A stretch of DNA of 64,000 nucleotides from Ficedula albicollis. Its lineage: Eukaryota > Chordata > Aves > Passeriformes > Muscicapidae. The translations under genes and the position numbers were made by a program. The stretch covers positions 8,562,077 through 8,626,076 of the forward strand of contig NC_021674.1 in the NCBI RefSeq assembly GCF_000247815.1. The letters are read 5' to 3'. Positions 52,991-64,000 of the stretch are shown here, one piece after another. The notes below the pieces were generated by a model that made no database searches, was not told the DNA's origin, and saw only the letters and a program-made list of their open reading frames with translations. Numbering within the stretch: position 1 is the first letter of the stretch; each line of letters opens with the position of its first letter.

Positions 52991-53400
52991 ACTAGAATCA
53001 CAGAATGGTTTGGGTTGGAAGGAAGCTTTAAAGAACACAGAATAAGAGCATGTTTTCTGTTGGAAAGGGCCTTTGAAGACCATCTCGTCCTGCCATGGGC
53101 AGGGGCACCTTGCACTAGGTCAGGGTTCTCAGAGATCCATCCAATTTGGCTTTGAACTTGAAGCCATGACTTCACTGGGCAGCTTGCTCCGGTGCCTCAC
53201 TAATTCTCGATGTCCAATCTAAACCTACACTCCTTCAGTTTAAAACCATTACCCTGTGCCCTGTTATTGCAGACCCTGGGAAAAGGTCTCTCTCCATGTT
53301 TCTTACAAGCCTCCTTTAAGTATTGAAAGGCCACAATAAGGTCTTTCAGATTGATGAATACTGAGAATCCAAGAGCAGAAACTTCTTTTCCAGCAGATCT
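52990..53400 (-). mobile_element. CR1 LINE 3' fragment, degraded
   Basis: It begins AATCACAGAATGGTTTGGGT on the plus strand, followed by CCTGCCATGGGCAGGGGCACC and TCCAATCTAAACCTACACTCC, the reverse complement of a CR1 3' end. An early part (about 53000-53065) looks internally repeated or rearranged. Confidence 0.88.
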
Positions 53401-53962
53401 CAGGACTGTGTGCATGCAGCCAAAATCTGTGGAGATTCTTAGATGCTGGCTGAAATGAGGACTCTGCTAGGGAATGGATGTATGAGGTACCTGCAAAATC
53501 CCAGGGATGGAATTACTGGGAGAATTTGGAATGGAGCAGGCTGATTCTGAGACAGGAGACTGCCTCGCTTCAACAAACTGTTAGATGAGCTTTCTAATTC
53601 CTTTATCCAATGGATCTTCTGCAAAGGATCCTAAACCATGCCAAAGATTAGACTGAATCAAATCAAAGTAGTTGAAAAGATAGTAAATGTTAAAACCAGG
53701 TTTTGACATGCTCTGAAGTGCAGTTTGTGACTTGTGCATAGGAATTATCACAGCCTGTGTGAAGTAAAAATAAAATTTATTTGTTTTCAAACCTTCTAGA
53801 GGGCCAAAGGGAATAATTCAATTAAAATAGGAAAGGGAGTCACAAAAAATGAAAAAAAAAAAAAATACACATTGGGAAAGAGTACAACTGGAATCCAAAG
53901 CAAGGGGAACTGACCTTAAAATGTTGTGACTACTCAGTCACTTATTTCCTGTTTATTTCTCT

Positions 53963-54721
53963 TTGCTTTCTTTTGCAACATGCTCCAGGCTTTTCAGATT
54001 TTCTAATATAAATAAAGAGATATTATTTTTTTGGTCAAATAATTTCCCACACAGCAGCTGTTTCTACAACAATCAGTATTCAGAAAATCATTTTTGTTTC
54101 AACAAGGCAAGTATTTTTCAAACTACTGTAGAAACAAAACAAAGGTATCTTGGTTTTCCAACTGATGCACTTGCACAAAATGCCTGCACCACTAAGATAT
54201 TTTTATATTTATTAACTGAGTTGCAGCACCTTTCACAAAATGTTTTAAAATTAAATATCACAGATACTGGAGTAGAAAAGTTTTTGTCAACATCTCTTTC
54301 CCACCTGTGTGTTTTAAAGACTATTTTTGCGCAGCAGGTTTTCCCTCAGAAGTGGCACATGGGCTCTACCTCTCCTGTCCTGCTTGTGCACCTTCTGCCC
54401 TACGTGACCAAGATCCTGCTCTGCACCCCTGGGAGGGTAAGTGGAAAAGATGGTGCATGGCTTTTCCAGATCTCTATAAGAAAACCCCAAGAAAAGTGGC
54501 ACAATATAACAGATATTGTAGTACAGCAGAATGAAATTAGGAATAAAGATAGCCAGCAGATCCTGCATCCCTTCAGGTGCTGGGAATCCAGCTTGCAAAT
54601 GACATGGGACAGCCTCATGGCGAATTTTCCCATGGCCTTGCCCCCTTGTCAGTATAGTCCAAAACCAGTGTATGGATTCATAATGTACTGGAAACTAGGA
54701 AAATATAAACACACTGCCTAG
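53963..54721 (+). other. Unrecognised 252-codon open frame, probably not a gene
   Basis: This is the longest non-repeat open frame outside GPCPD1. The product is rich in Phe, Ser, Cys and His, lacks any motif, signal peptide or domain I recognise, and shows no obvious promoter. AT-rich DNA of this length can hold a chance frame of this size. I list it so it is not lost, and do not claim a function. Confidence 0.15.
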
Positions 54722-57700
54722 ATAAGTAAACCTTGACTTTTTCTCAGGGTACTGGGCAAAAGAAATTAAGCATCTTAAAAAAATAAAGCAAAATTATCAC
54801 TAGCTGAGAGGATAGCAGGGAGAGTGACTTGAACAGAAAACACTGACCTTCTGTTGAAACTTTAGGCCCTGCTGACATTGTTGCCTCTAGTTGCCCGTCA
54901 CAGATAGATCACAGTCTCAGATTATGGACAGCAGCTATATTTAAAAATGGCACTCTGGCTTTGCACTGAGAACAGTTTTGCTGATAAGCTCCGGAACCAG
55001 TGAGGCTTCGTGACTCATGGCCATCCTGACTTCATTATCTGCCTATTAGTACACATTAATTAATAGCTGTAATATCATACTTTGTTTACTCTGCGTCTTT
55101 ACTCAGGGTTTCATCCTCCTGTCCTTAACTGTATTGTAATCCCTGTGTTCAGTGGGACTGTTTGCACAACGGAGGATTATTCATGGGAATAAATGATTAT
55201 TTGGAAAGCATGTCCATAAGTCCCCTACCTCCACCCAGCTGTCCCCAAATCAATAAGTGATTTTTTACTTGCTAAAAGCCTGATCCAGCATCTGTATCCA
55301 TCAATGATCAGTGACTTCTCCACTGAATGCCTCTTTAAAGGAGGGCAAGGGTTGGGAACATTGTAGAGACTGGCATGAGGGAAAGGAAAGGAACCATTTC
55401 TCATCGCAGGTCAGCAAAGCCTACAGGGCCAATAAGAGTGAGTAACCCTTTAAATTCAGAAGATTTGAGATCTTAACTCTATACTCTGATGTCAGGCTGC
55501 TCTATATTTCAGTGTGAAAAGATGCTTTATAAACAGTAAACTACTATGCACTACTTTATGAGCAGGAAAAAACCTTTTACTGCAATTACCAGCATTCAAA
55601 AGGCAAGAGGAAGCAATTGTCATTGTTTACATCACACATTGCCCTTCAATTGTTGTGTTAAGAAAACAAATTCTAGCATAAATCAGTGTTTTACGACGGT
55701 ATTTTTTTCTTCCGAAGTACATAATCATTGTGTCTTCTTTATTTTACAGTGTGATTACATCTTGCACAAACTGCAGATAAACTATAGAGATAAAATCTGG
55801 AAGACAAAGTCTTAAAACTGGAAGACAGGTGAAGAGTTCATGAGGGCTGAGGAAGGAGCCTCATTTGTCTTTAATCATACGCAGATTGCAAAGAATAGAC
55901 ACGACTCCATTATTTTCCCAGACAAAATACTGCACCATATTCGGCACTTCTAACAACAGCAGTATCTTGGATATAGATAGCAAAGGAAGGTATGAAGGGT
56001 ATGAACGCTGGCTTGAGAAAAGCTGCCAACAATTTTCCCTACAGAGGAGCATGAAAGAATGTTGGCACTAGGGATTCAGTTATCAGTGGGAGAGGTTTTG
56101 CAAAGACAAAAATAAAGGATTTGCCTGCAAGTTTGTGGCACTCACTCTCAGAAGTGCTGCATGAAGGCATATCCCTATGGGTACTGCTGGTGTAATGTGA
56201 ATAATTGAGAAAATGGTGCTTGGTTTTAGGACTAAGTGTATTGTCAACACAAAATGCCTCCAGGAGTTTTCTAGTGCAATACAGGCAAGGTCCTTCAGTT
56301 GCAGGGGAAATATTCTGGTGGCCAGCTAGGGGAGAACCTAGGTCCTTTAAATCCCCAGTTTAACCTATCTGCTTGCCATAGTCTCTCTGATTTTACTACC
56401 TTGGCAATTATCTTGTTTGCTCTCTTCATCTTTTCCTCATACATCCAAAGCATGAAATTGTGTTTTCATAGCATAAATTCACCGGTCAGGGTATGTGACG
56501 TTTGGATTCTTTTTTAAAGAAAAAGTGAGCATCAGCAATTTTTTGCCAGCTGAGTGGCACAAACCTATCCCAAAACAGGAATCAGATTCTTGCCTAAATA
56601 CTGCTGCACAGAAGTTTCCAACTCCACATTGGCAAGGTGTGATGGGCGTTACCTCGATGTGAGCAATATGGATCTGGGGCACACCTGTGCAGGAACCTGC
56701 AGTGGGTGGCCAGCAAAGCCTTGTGAGAAACCCTGCCTGGCTTTCTGGAGGCTGCTCCGTGAGTGGAAAGCCCTGCTCATTGCCAGCAAGAAGTCAAAAC
56801 TTTTCCAAGGTCCTTGTAAGGTGCTCAGGGAGCTGGTTTCCAGCAAGAAGGCAGGAAGAAACAGCCTCTATTTTAAGGAGATTATCTTCAACAAAGATTT
56901 ATCAAGCGGAAGTACAGCGAAGGCTGAAGCCAAGGCACATATTCCTGTGACCCAGTTACCTTCCAGAAACCCAGGCAGGACAGAAAGGACTCTGGCTTCC
57001 AGCTACAAGAGAGCTGCTGAGCATTAACACATAGTAACCTAATTAATTTATTCCCCCAGTGGATAATTACTAGCTTTTTCTTTTTCTTGTTGCAAAGTAG
57101 CAGCCAAATAATGGTGCTGATTTTAATTAACTAGCCAATGGGAGGCTGGATGGGTTGAGGAGAGATTTCATACAAAAATTAATTAATGCTCTGACCTACT
57201 TTAAAGTGTTGCTTAAGTGGAAATTGGGGGGAAGCTGACTTCAATCACTTATGGATCTTTTCATATCCTTTTAACCGGTCAAGTAATGAGGCTTTCTTTG
57301 TGATCCACAGCACTTCAATTGGCAACCTAAAAGAATTCAGTGAACACACCAGAAATACGTAATTCCCAAGGCAAACATAATTTCCTCTTAATGAACACAC
57401 CTGAGTTAGCAAAGGAAAAAGTCCTTCTTTCTCAAACCAAGCCCCTGGTTTATTGCCAAGCTTAACTCAGGACATGCGATGGGTAATATGAGCTCCATTT
57501 TAAACAAACTAGAACTATCTCTATGTTTCTTCCTTTTGTCTTCCCAATTTTTTTTAAATCATATATGTCTTGGATTAGTAACTCTCACTTTTATTTATTT
57601 TTCCATTACTGAAAATAAGGCACTCAGATTAGTAACTCTCACTTTGATTTATTTTTCCATTACTGAAAATAAGGCACTTCAGGATTTTATTTAGTCTTTC

Positions 57701-59559
57701 TGTTTCTTTGGGAAGTAAAAAATTATTTCACTTGCTGATTATCTGTAAATTCTTCCTATAAAAGCAGATTTTGCCTCATTTGTGAAAACCAGTTTCTCTG
57801 CAGTTCTTGCCATGGGCCCACAGCAAATCATTTTTGCAAACTGATGTCAAAAAATACATTATTGTTGCTTTAGTATTCTTCATGGTTTGTGCTTTGCTTT
57901 GCAGTGTCCTGTCTTGAAAAGCTGTCGTCTGAAAGGGCAGCATAACCACATTGGGGAAGAAATGAGGTTTTTGTTGCCTTCACTTTCACAAGCAGGAATA
58001 CAAGGCACAAGGATATGAAATTAATTTACCAATATCACAGTAGTGCAGTCAAACCATCCCATCCTTTGCCCATTCATCAGCATTGTACTGTCTTCCTCTC
58101 AGCTGGCAAAGTGCAGTTAGGATTATTGCAGTTAGAAGGTCACAGAAGGATACTATTTTAAAATTAGTGCAGCAGGTGAACTCCAGTCTTGTCAGAATCT
58201 CTTCCTTTCCATAAACAACTTTGTCAGGGTGTTTGGGAGTCAAGTCCTGCACCCAAACATTGTGAAATGCTGACTCACAAAGCAAGCAGCTCTGTTTAAG
58301 TCGCTGCAAATCAGTGAATCACTGAAGCAAACTCTTACCTGGCAGCTGAGCTTCATGTACCTGTATAGGTATCCAGAGATAAGTGGAGCCTCACAGCCTT
58401 TTCTAGGTCACTTCACTAAAACCCCATAAAATTCACCCTCTGCAAATCACAACGTTATATTTTATTGGAAGTCTGAGACAACTGCTTTCTGGGAGGCAGG
58501 AATTACATACCCTTGGGATCTGACTTCTCCATAAAATGAAGCCCAATCCTATGTGACGAATATATTTAAACCTTTCTGAATCTTATTAAAACCTCTTTTT
58601 GTCAAGGACACACCAAATACCTATTTTCCCATATTTCTGCAAGAACAAGTAAATAAGGCATTCAAGGAGCATCAGGGTTGGAAAGGATTAATGACCTATG
58701 GCCCTGCCTCCAGCACCCTCTGATTTGGGTTGGGAAGGCAGTTTGTGCATACAAGAGAAAGGAGAGCCAGGTACAGTTGTCATTAGGAATTGATCAGTGT
58801 TCGTGTGTAGCTTTGGGTGTGGGGGAAGCTTTAGTTTCTTGCTGCTGTGATTTTGTCCTAAATAAGGGACCAATGGCTTTCAAAGAAGAGCCTAAAGGAC
58901 TTAGGTGCTGGCTTAAAGGGAAGGTAGGCCGCCCACCTTCAGTGACCTATTTTGTTCTTATTTTAATATTGCTGAGGTTCCCTTTCCCCCACTGTACTGA
59001 ATATAGAATGTATTGGAATTGAAATCTGTCACTAAAATTGGAGAGCACTGAGTGATGGTGATTATTCTCACGTGGGCACTTCCTGAATACTGGACTGTGA
59101 TGCTTGTTTGGACATAACTCCACAGCAGTCTCCTTTGGCATGTCCTTGCACAAGATTTCTGTGAATATGGCTGAGCCTTGTCCTGGAAATACACATCCTT
59201 CAGCATTACTTCTTGTCTTTTTTATAGGTTTTGTATTTTTTGTTTACATGGTGGATCTTGATGAACCTCTGAGCTCAAGGCAATATGATCTCCTATCCCT
59301 CTCCTCCCTGAGGGATGCAGGGGGACTGAAGGAGCAGCTGCTTAGAGATTCCTGGCAGAGAATCTTGCCCTTGGCACTCTGACTCAAGGCACATGATTGT
59401 GTAACACACCCACTGGCGTGGATGTTACGTGGCTTGTTTGCAAATCCTGGCAACTTCAGCTGAGAGGTGCCGAGTGCTTGCAACGTCCAGCAGGATCCTC
59501 TTGGTGACCTTTGTGAAGAGTGTCACATCTTTAGTGCCAGCAGCAGACTGCTAGCATGA
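54722..59559. other. Intergenic stretch
   Basis: It holds the 54-bp doublet near 57.6 kb and otherwise AT-rich sequence. A 157-codon plus-strand frame at 56554-57027 resembles nothing I know. No gene can be supported. Confidence 0.6.
57573..57680. repeat. Tandem duplication, 54-bp unit
   Basis: The copies are 57573-57626 and 57627-57680, nearly identical, in intergenic DNA. Confidence 0.92.
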
Positions 59560-59880
59560 CCAGGAGGTAAATGTAATAGTAGCCACCAGTTTCTCAAAGA
59601 GCAGCTGAAAAATGACAGAGCCAAACTCTCCTTGCTGGTGGGAGATGGCATAATAAGAGGCAAAGATCACAAACTGTGGCTTGGGACATTGGGAAAAACT
59701 TTGTCATGGGGATAACGTGCAGCCCTGGGGCAGATCACTAGAGGGATTGGGGGGACCTCCATCCTTGGAGGGGGATCAAGCTTCTGCTGGACAAAGCCAC
59801 AGCAGATTTAGCATTGGCAATCATCCAAGAGGATGGGATAGAGAGTGACTTCCAAAGGTCCCTCCCAGCCAAATACTCAT
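59560..59880 (+). mobile_element. Degraded CR1 LINE 3' fragment
   Basis: The order TGGCTTGGGACATTGGGAAA, then GCAGATCACTAGAGGGATTG, then ATCCTTGGAGG and finally AGGTCCCTCCCAGCC follows a sense CR1 3' end with many changes. The left boundary is uncertain. Confidence 0.7.
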
Positions 59881-60987
59881 GGGATGACAATCTCCTTGCT
59901 GGCTGTGGGAAGATTTAAGGCAGAGCCTGTGGATCTGTAACTGTGGGTCTGAGTGTGCAGTGGGAGGGAGGAAAACCCAAATGGCAGCAGGTGGCCAGCT
60001 GGCTCCCAGGCAGCTTTCATGCTGTTCCACCTCCAAGTGACCCTTCCAGCCTTTCTCCAGACACAGGCCAGCTGCAAGGACAGCTCCGTGGTGTGAAAAT
60101 ACTCCTTGCAGCAGGGAATCCACTAAAGATACAGACAGACTTTTGCCCACTTCTAATGTTTTCATGGGGGGCAGGGGGAGGAAAGAGCTGAAGAGCCTTG
60201 TGGCCAGTGAGCCTGATTTTCTGTGCTAGTTAAAAACTGGTGTGAAAGCCCAAGTGTTGATTAAAACCCATATGGTCCATATGTCCATATCTTATCTACA
60301 TCTGTCCAGAACATATGCAGATGTACTTGCTTAAAGTTTGTGCAGAGATGTGACATTAACTTCTATAGCTGCTCAAGGCTGCAGTAACTGAGAAGCTGTA
60401 TTACCTCCAGGAATGGAATGCCATCCCTAGAGGCATGTAGCACAGCATTTAGGGACTATTCTGGATGTAATTTTTTGTCCAAAAAATGTATTTAAATGCA
60501 TTTCTAAAAATAGCTAATATGTCAGGTTGCTAGTCTCTGGCATTCATTGTGATGAATCAGTGGTCAGTTATTTATTGGCAGGGAAGTAAAAATTACTGTC
60601 TTGAGAAATATTAAAAGAAAACAGCATGTATGACCTAAAAACTAAATGAGCAAGAGACCATGTAAACAATATCTCGATTTTTGCGGGGTGGAGGGGAGAA
60701 GGGGAGGTGGAAAAATTTAGTTTAAAGCATGCTAGGCCTTTGAGGAAGAAATTGGAGCACTACAGAGGCTGCAAGAGGTACAAGAAGGCAGTTGTATTCT
60801 AGTCCTTAGTTTGGGCAGATTGAATCTTATCTGTAATTTTAAAGGCTTACGCAGCATAAAAATGTGTTTTCAAGGGGAAAATTCAGATTAATCCTGCATC
60901 CTGACAACTGGATTGGTAATTGTTATTGGTGCTAATGTAAAAACCCACTGCACTTGACATGATTCAGGGGCACCTAAATGTACCATT

Positions 60988-61127
60988 AGCACTAAAAACT
61001 GTCAAATTAATGAATCAATATCCATACTTATCCTGAATGATGTAATGCTTTAGCATCAGCACTAAAAAGCGTCAAATTAATGAATCAGTATCCACGCTTA
61101 TCCTGAATGAGGTAATGCTTTTCCTGC
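60988..61127. repeat. Tandem duplication, 70-bp unit
   Basis: The copies are 60988-61057 and about 61058-61127, with several mismatches, so it looks older than most of the other doublets. Confidence 0.88.
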
Positions 61128-62126
61128 TCAGAGATAGTGACAGACAACATGAGCAAGGAGCAATCTTTGCATGGTGAATTTCTGTCCCACTAATTGTAGC
61201 CCAGGTGAGAAGGGCAAATTTGGGCTGCTAGGGATATCAATCAACAGCCTTCAGTGCAAGGCAGCTGCTTTTGGTCAGTGGAAGCCCATCCTTTGCTCAC
61301 TCATTGACACAGGGCAGCTGCCTATGTGGCCTCTGGAGCAGACATCACTGCCAGCCAGCAGGAGCAGCTTGCCCTTTTTTAGCCTTGTCTGTGCTGTTTC
61401 ACCCAGAGCCATTTTAGGGCAGAAGGGGCAGGTTTGGCTGTGGTCTGTTCCCTGCCCTACCTGTGACAGTTCAGTTTTGGACCTCAGAGCTAGTCTGGCA
61501 TTTTTAGCTCACTCTCTCATAGGCTCTGGATGCTCTACTCAGGACACGATTTCTAAAGGGAATATTTTCCCACTATTTCTCAGGGAGTTCCCAGTAGAGG
61601 AATTCCAAGGATATTCTGCATTTTTGTGCTGCTCCATGTGTGGTTTGGTTTCAGTCCTTGGCAGCTCCTCGAGTTTGTGACTACAGTCTCATTTAACATC
61701 CTTTGCTATGGAAACTGGTAGCAGTGCCAGGGAATTGCTATGCAAATTTATGAGGGTGAGGGAAGCAGCAACAGACATGATGTTTATGAGGGAATGTGGA
61801 ATTCTTTTCATAAAAACCCAAAGGAGGAGGAAATGTGGGAAGGGAGGATGCATCTATTGCCAGAACAGTGGTCTCACAAGGATCACGTAGCTGCTTTAAT
61901 TTCTGTAACATGGAACATGCTGTACTTGAAAAAGACAAGATTTCATTCCAATTTATGAGAACTTGCTATTATTTAGTAACTCCATGTTCCCCCAATGGTG
62001 AGAGAGCAGCAGATGAGATTCAGTAACAGATCCCACTGAAATATTAAATGTACCATTGCTCTAATTTCTGATTTAAAAGGCCAATTGGAGGTAAAAATAT
62101 TTGTTTGGTACTTCTAAGCTACAGAC

Positions 62127-62220
62127 ATGCACGGTTTGACTGACAATTTTGCCATAGCAGGTACAACCAATGAATGCATGGTTTGACCGACAGTTTTGCC
62201 ATAGCAGGTACAACCAATGA
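62127..62220. repeat. Tandem duplication, 47-bp unit
   Basis: The copies are 62127-62173 and 62174-62220, with a few mismatches, about 170 bp left of the GAAG microsatellite. Confidence 0.9.
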
Positions 62221-62384
62221 ATGCAGCAGGGTGAGGGGCTGACTTGCTTTCTAACAACCTTGTGACACTGGAAAGGAAGTCACAGGCTTCCCTGTGGCCA
62301 AAGTAGGAACTGATCAACCTCTCCCACCTTCAAGGGACTTGGGCTGCTGTGTTTGTATCAAAATTCCAGCTGGAGAGGCAAACG

Positions 62385-62662
62385 GGAGGGAGGGAGGGAG
62401 AAGGAAGGAAGGAAGGAAGGAAGGAAGGAAGGAAGGAAGGAAGGAAGGAAGGAAGGAAGGAAGGAAGGAAGGAAGGAAGGAAGGAAGGAAGGAAGGAAGG
62501 AAGGAAGGAAGGAAGGAAGGAAGGAAGGAAGGAAGGAAGGAAGGAAGGAAGGAAGGAAGGAAGGAAGGAAGGAAGGAAGGAAGGAAGGAAGGAAGGAAGG
62601 AAGGAAGGAAGGAAGGAAGGAAGGAAGGAAGGAAGGAAGGAAGGAAGGAAGGAAGGAAGGAA
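62385..62662 (+). repeat. (GAAG)n tetranucleotide microsatellite
   Basis: After a short GGGA lead-in the sequence is a pure AAGG/GAAG repeat for about 260 bases (some 65 units). Frames through it read Lys-Glu-Gly-Arg or Leu-Pro-Ser-Phe repeats and are not genes. Confidence 0.98.
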
Positions 62663-62665
62663 CCT

Positions 62666-62919
62666 CTAGTAAGAAGAAACAATGTGATGAAAGTAAAAAT
62701 GGATACTATATAGAAAACATTTCCTTGCTTTTAGCATTAAAAATTTAAAAAAAGCTCCTCATTGCTGTTTCCATAAAAGCTACAGCAGTGATCTAGTAAG
62801 AAGAAACAATGGGATGAAAGTAAAAATGGATACTATATAGAAAACATTTCCTTGCTTTTAGCATTAAAAATTTAAAAAAAGCTCCTCATTGCTGTTTCCA
62901 TAAAAGCTACAGCAGTGAT
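62666..62919. repeat. Tandem duplication, 127-bp unit
   Basis: The copies are 62666-62792 and 62793-62919, almost identical, starting directly at the right edge of the GAAG microsatellite. Confidence 0.94.
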
Positions 62920-64000
62920 TTGGAGGCCTAAGCGCAGCTAGTGGTTATCTCCTCATTGGTCTTAAAAATACACACAGCAGTCTTGGCTCACTTGTCTATA
63001 CTGATGCTGCTGTTTGGAATGTACCCCGGGCTCGAATCTTTCAGAGCTGCAGCAAAAGTTGCTATGGGCAGCATCTGCTCTGTGATACTGGGCCCTGAGT
63101 AACCTGGGTAAGAGGAATAGGATCAGCTGGAGCTTCTGGGATATAATCAAGCCTTTTGGTGTAGTTGGGGAATAGGGATTTTTTTACAGCGATTCATAAT
63201 TGATGCTGTGGTCATTCATCAGAAGCCCTCCTCATGTACTGTTTTTCCTAGAGATGATTAGCCAAAAGCTGCTAAGCTTACCTTTATCAGGTTGAATATG
63301 TATGACTTCTATAGAGAAGTTCATCTACTCTAATAGCCACTGAAAAGTGATACGTTTTCCTCCAAAATGTCTGCATTCCAGAAATTCAATCCATCTTATC
63401 AGCTCAGTCATCATGTGACTTGGAAACGTTTGACTTCGATCTTTTGGCTTTGGATCTGAAAGCCTTGTAGTGCAAAGCCACAGTGACTGAAAGTGTGGTA
63501 CGGTCTGTGTGTAACTTCCAGACAGGACTGTGGTGCAGAATAGGCAGAAGGATGCTGCTTTCTCTAACCAAAAGCAGATTTAAATGAATCTGAGCACTTG
63601 GGATCCAAGCACAGTTGTCCCCATCAGGAAAAAAAAATTGGTAGTAACAGCCTGAAAGGGTTTTGTGGGATTGCAACAAGCCAAGAGAGTATTACATGGG
63701 CACACAGGCATTTCTTTTGCTCAGGTAGCTGAATAGCAGACAGATGTATCCTATTTCTCAGCTGTTTCTGATGCCTCTACACACAAATACCTCCAACCCT
63801 CTATTTATTGTTGAAGAAGGAGTTATGGTTTGACAGGTCCTGGACCTGCCCATCCCTTGATTTTGAAGGCCTGATCAAAATCAGAGACACGGGCAGCTCA
63901 GGCTCCTCAGATTTCAGGCTATGTTCATGGGTGCTGATATTTTTTCCTCCATAACTGGGTTTTTAAAAGGAAAAAAAAAAGTGGTAACAGGTTGACAAAC
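62920..64000. other. Intergenic stretch at the right edge
   Basis: I see no exon, RNA gene or recognisable transposon here. Confidence 0.6.

Noticed and set aside
62294..62748. Lys-Glu-Gly-Arg and Leu-Pro-Ser-Phe repeat proteins
   Set aside because: They are translations of the GAAG microsatellite in different frames.
45300..64000. SHLD1, the neighbour of GPCPD1 in mammals
   Set aside because: I looked for the SHLD1 reading frame on the plus strand and found only weak, short resemblance near 47.3 kb, which I regard as chance.

Overview
The window looks like nuclear DNA from a bird. It is AT-rich, carries CR1 LINE 3' ends in both orientations and avian-type endogenous retrovirus LTRs, and holds one split vertebrate gene with consensus GT-AG introns. 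I cannot name the species from the sequence.

The main content is one complete gene on the minus strand, GPCPD1 (glycerophosphocholine phosphodiesterase 1, GDE5). I reconstructed 19 coding exons, from the start codon at 35570-35572 down to the stop codon at 1729-1731. Their phases join into an open frame of 680 codons plus stop, close to the 672 residues known for human GPCPD1. The order is an N-terminal CBM20 starch-binding-type domain, a linker region, and a C-terminal GDPD phosphodiesterase domain. The catalytic HRGAGN, EN, EFD and HD motifs are all visible. A noncoding first exon with a strong donor (44928) lies in a CpG island that also holds a CACGTG E-box, a CCAAT box and GC boxes. The 3' UTR appears to run to, or past, the left edge.

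Layout: 1-1728 is 3' UTR; 1729-35609 holds the coding exons and their introns; 35610-44927 is the long 5' intron, with one LTR; 42560-45300 is the CpG island/promoter, broken by poly-G runs of 759, 1132 and 37 bases; 45300-64000 is intergenic, with degraded CR1 copies, an A39 run, a long GAAG microsatellite and no gene I can recognise.

The most unusual signal is a swarm of two-copy direct tandem duplications (unit about 47-490 bp, nearly identical copies) spread over the window. One duplicates a whole 40-nt GPCPD1 coding exon. Another duplicates the last 44 nt of a second exon together with its splice donor. A 140-bp stretch from near 22.4 kb is also copied into a CR1 element near 20.0 kb. 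These may be real replication-template-switch events or assembly artefacts, and the poly-G runs make assembly quality a live question.
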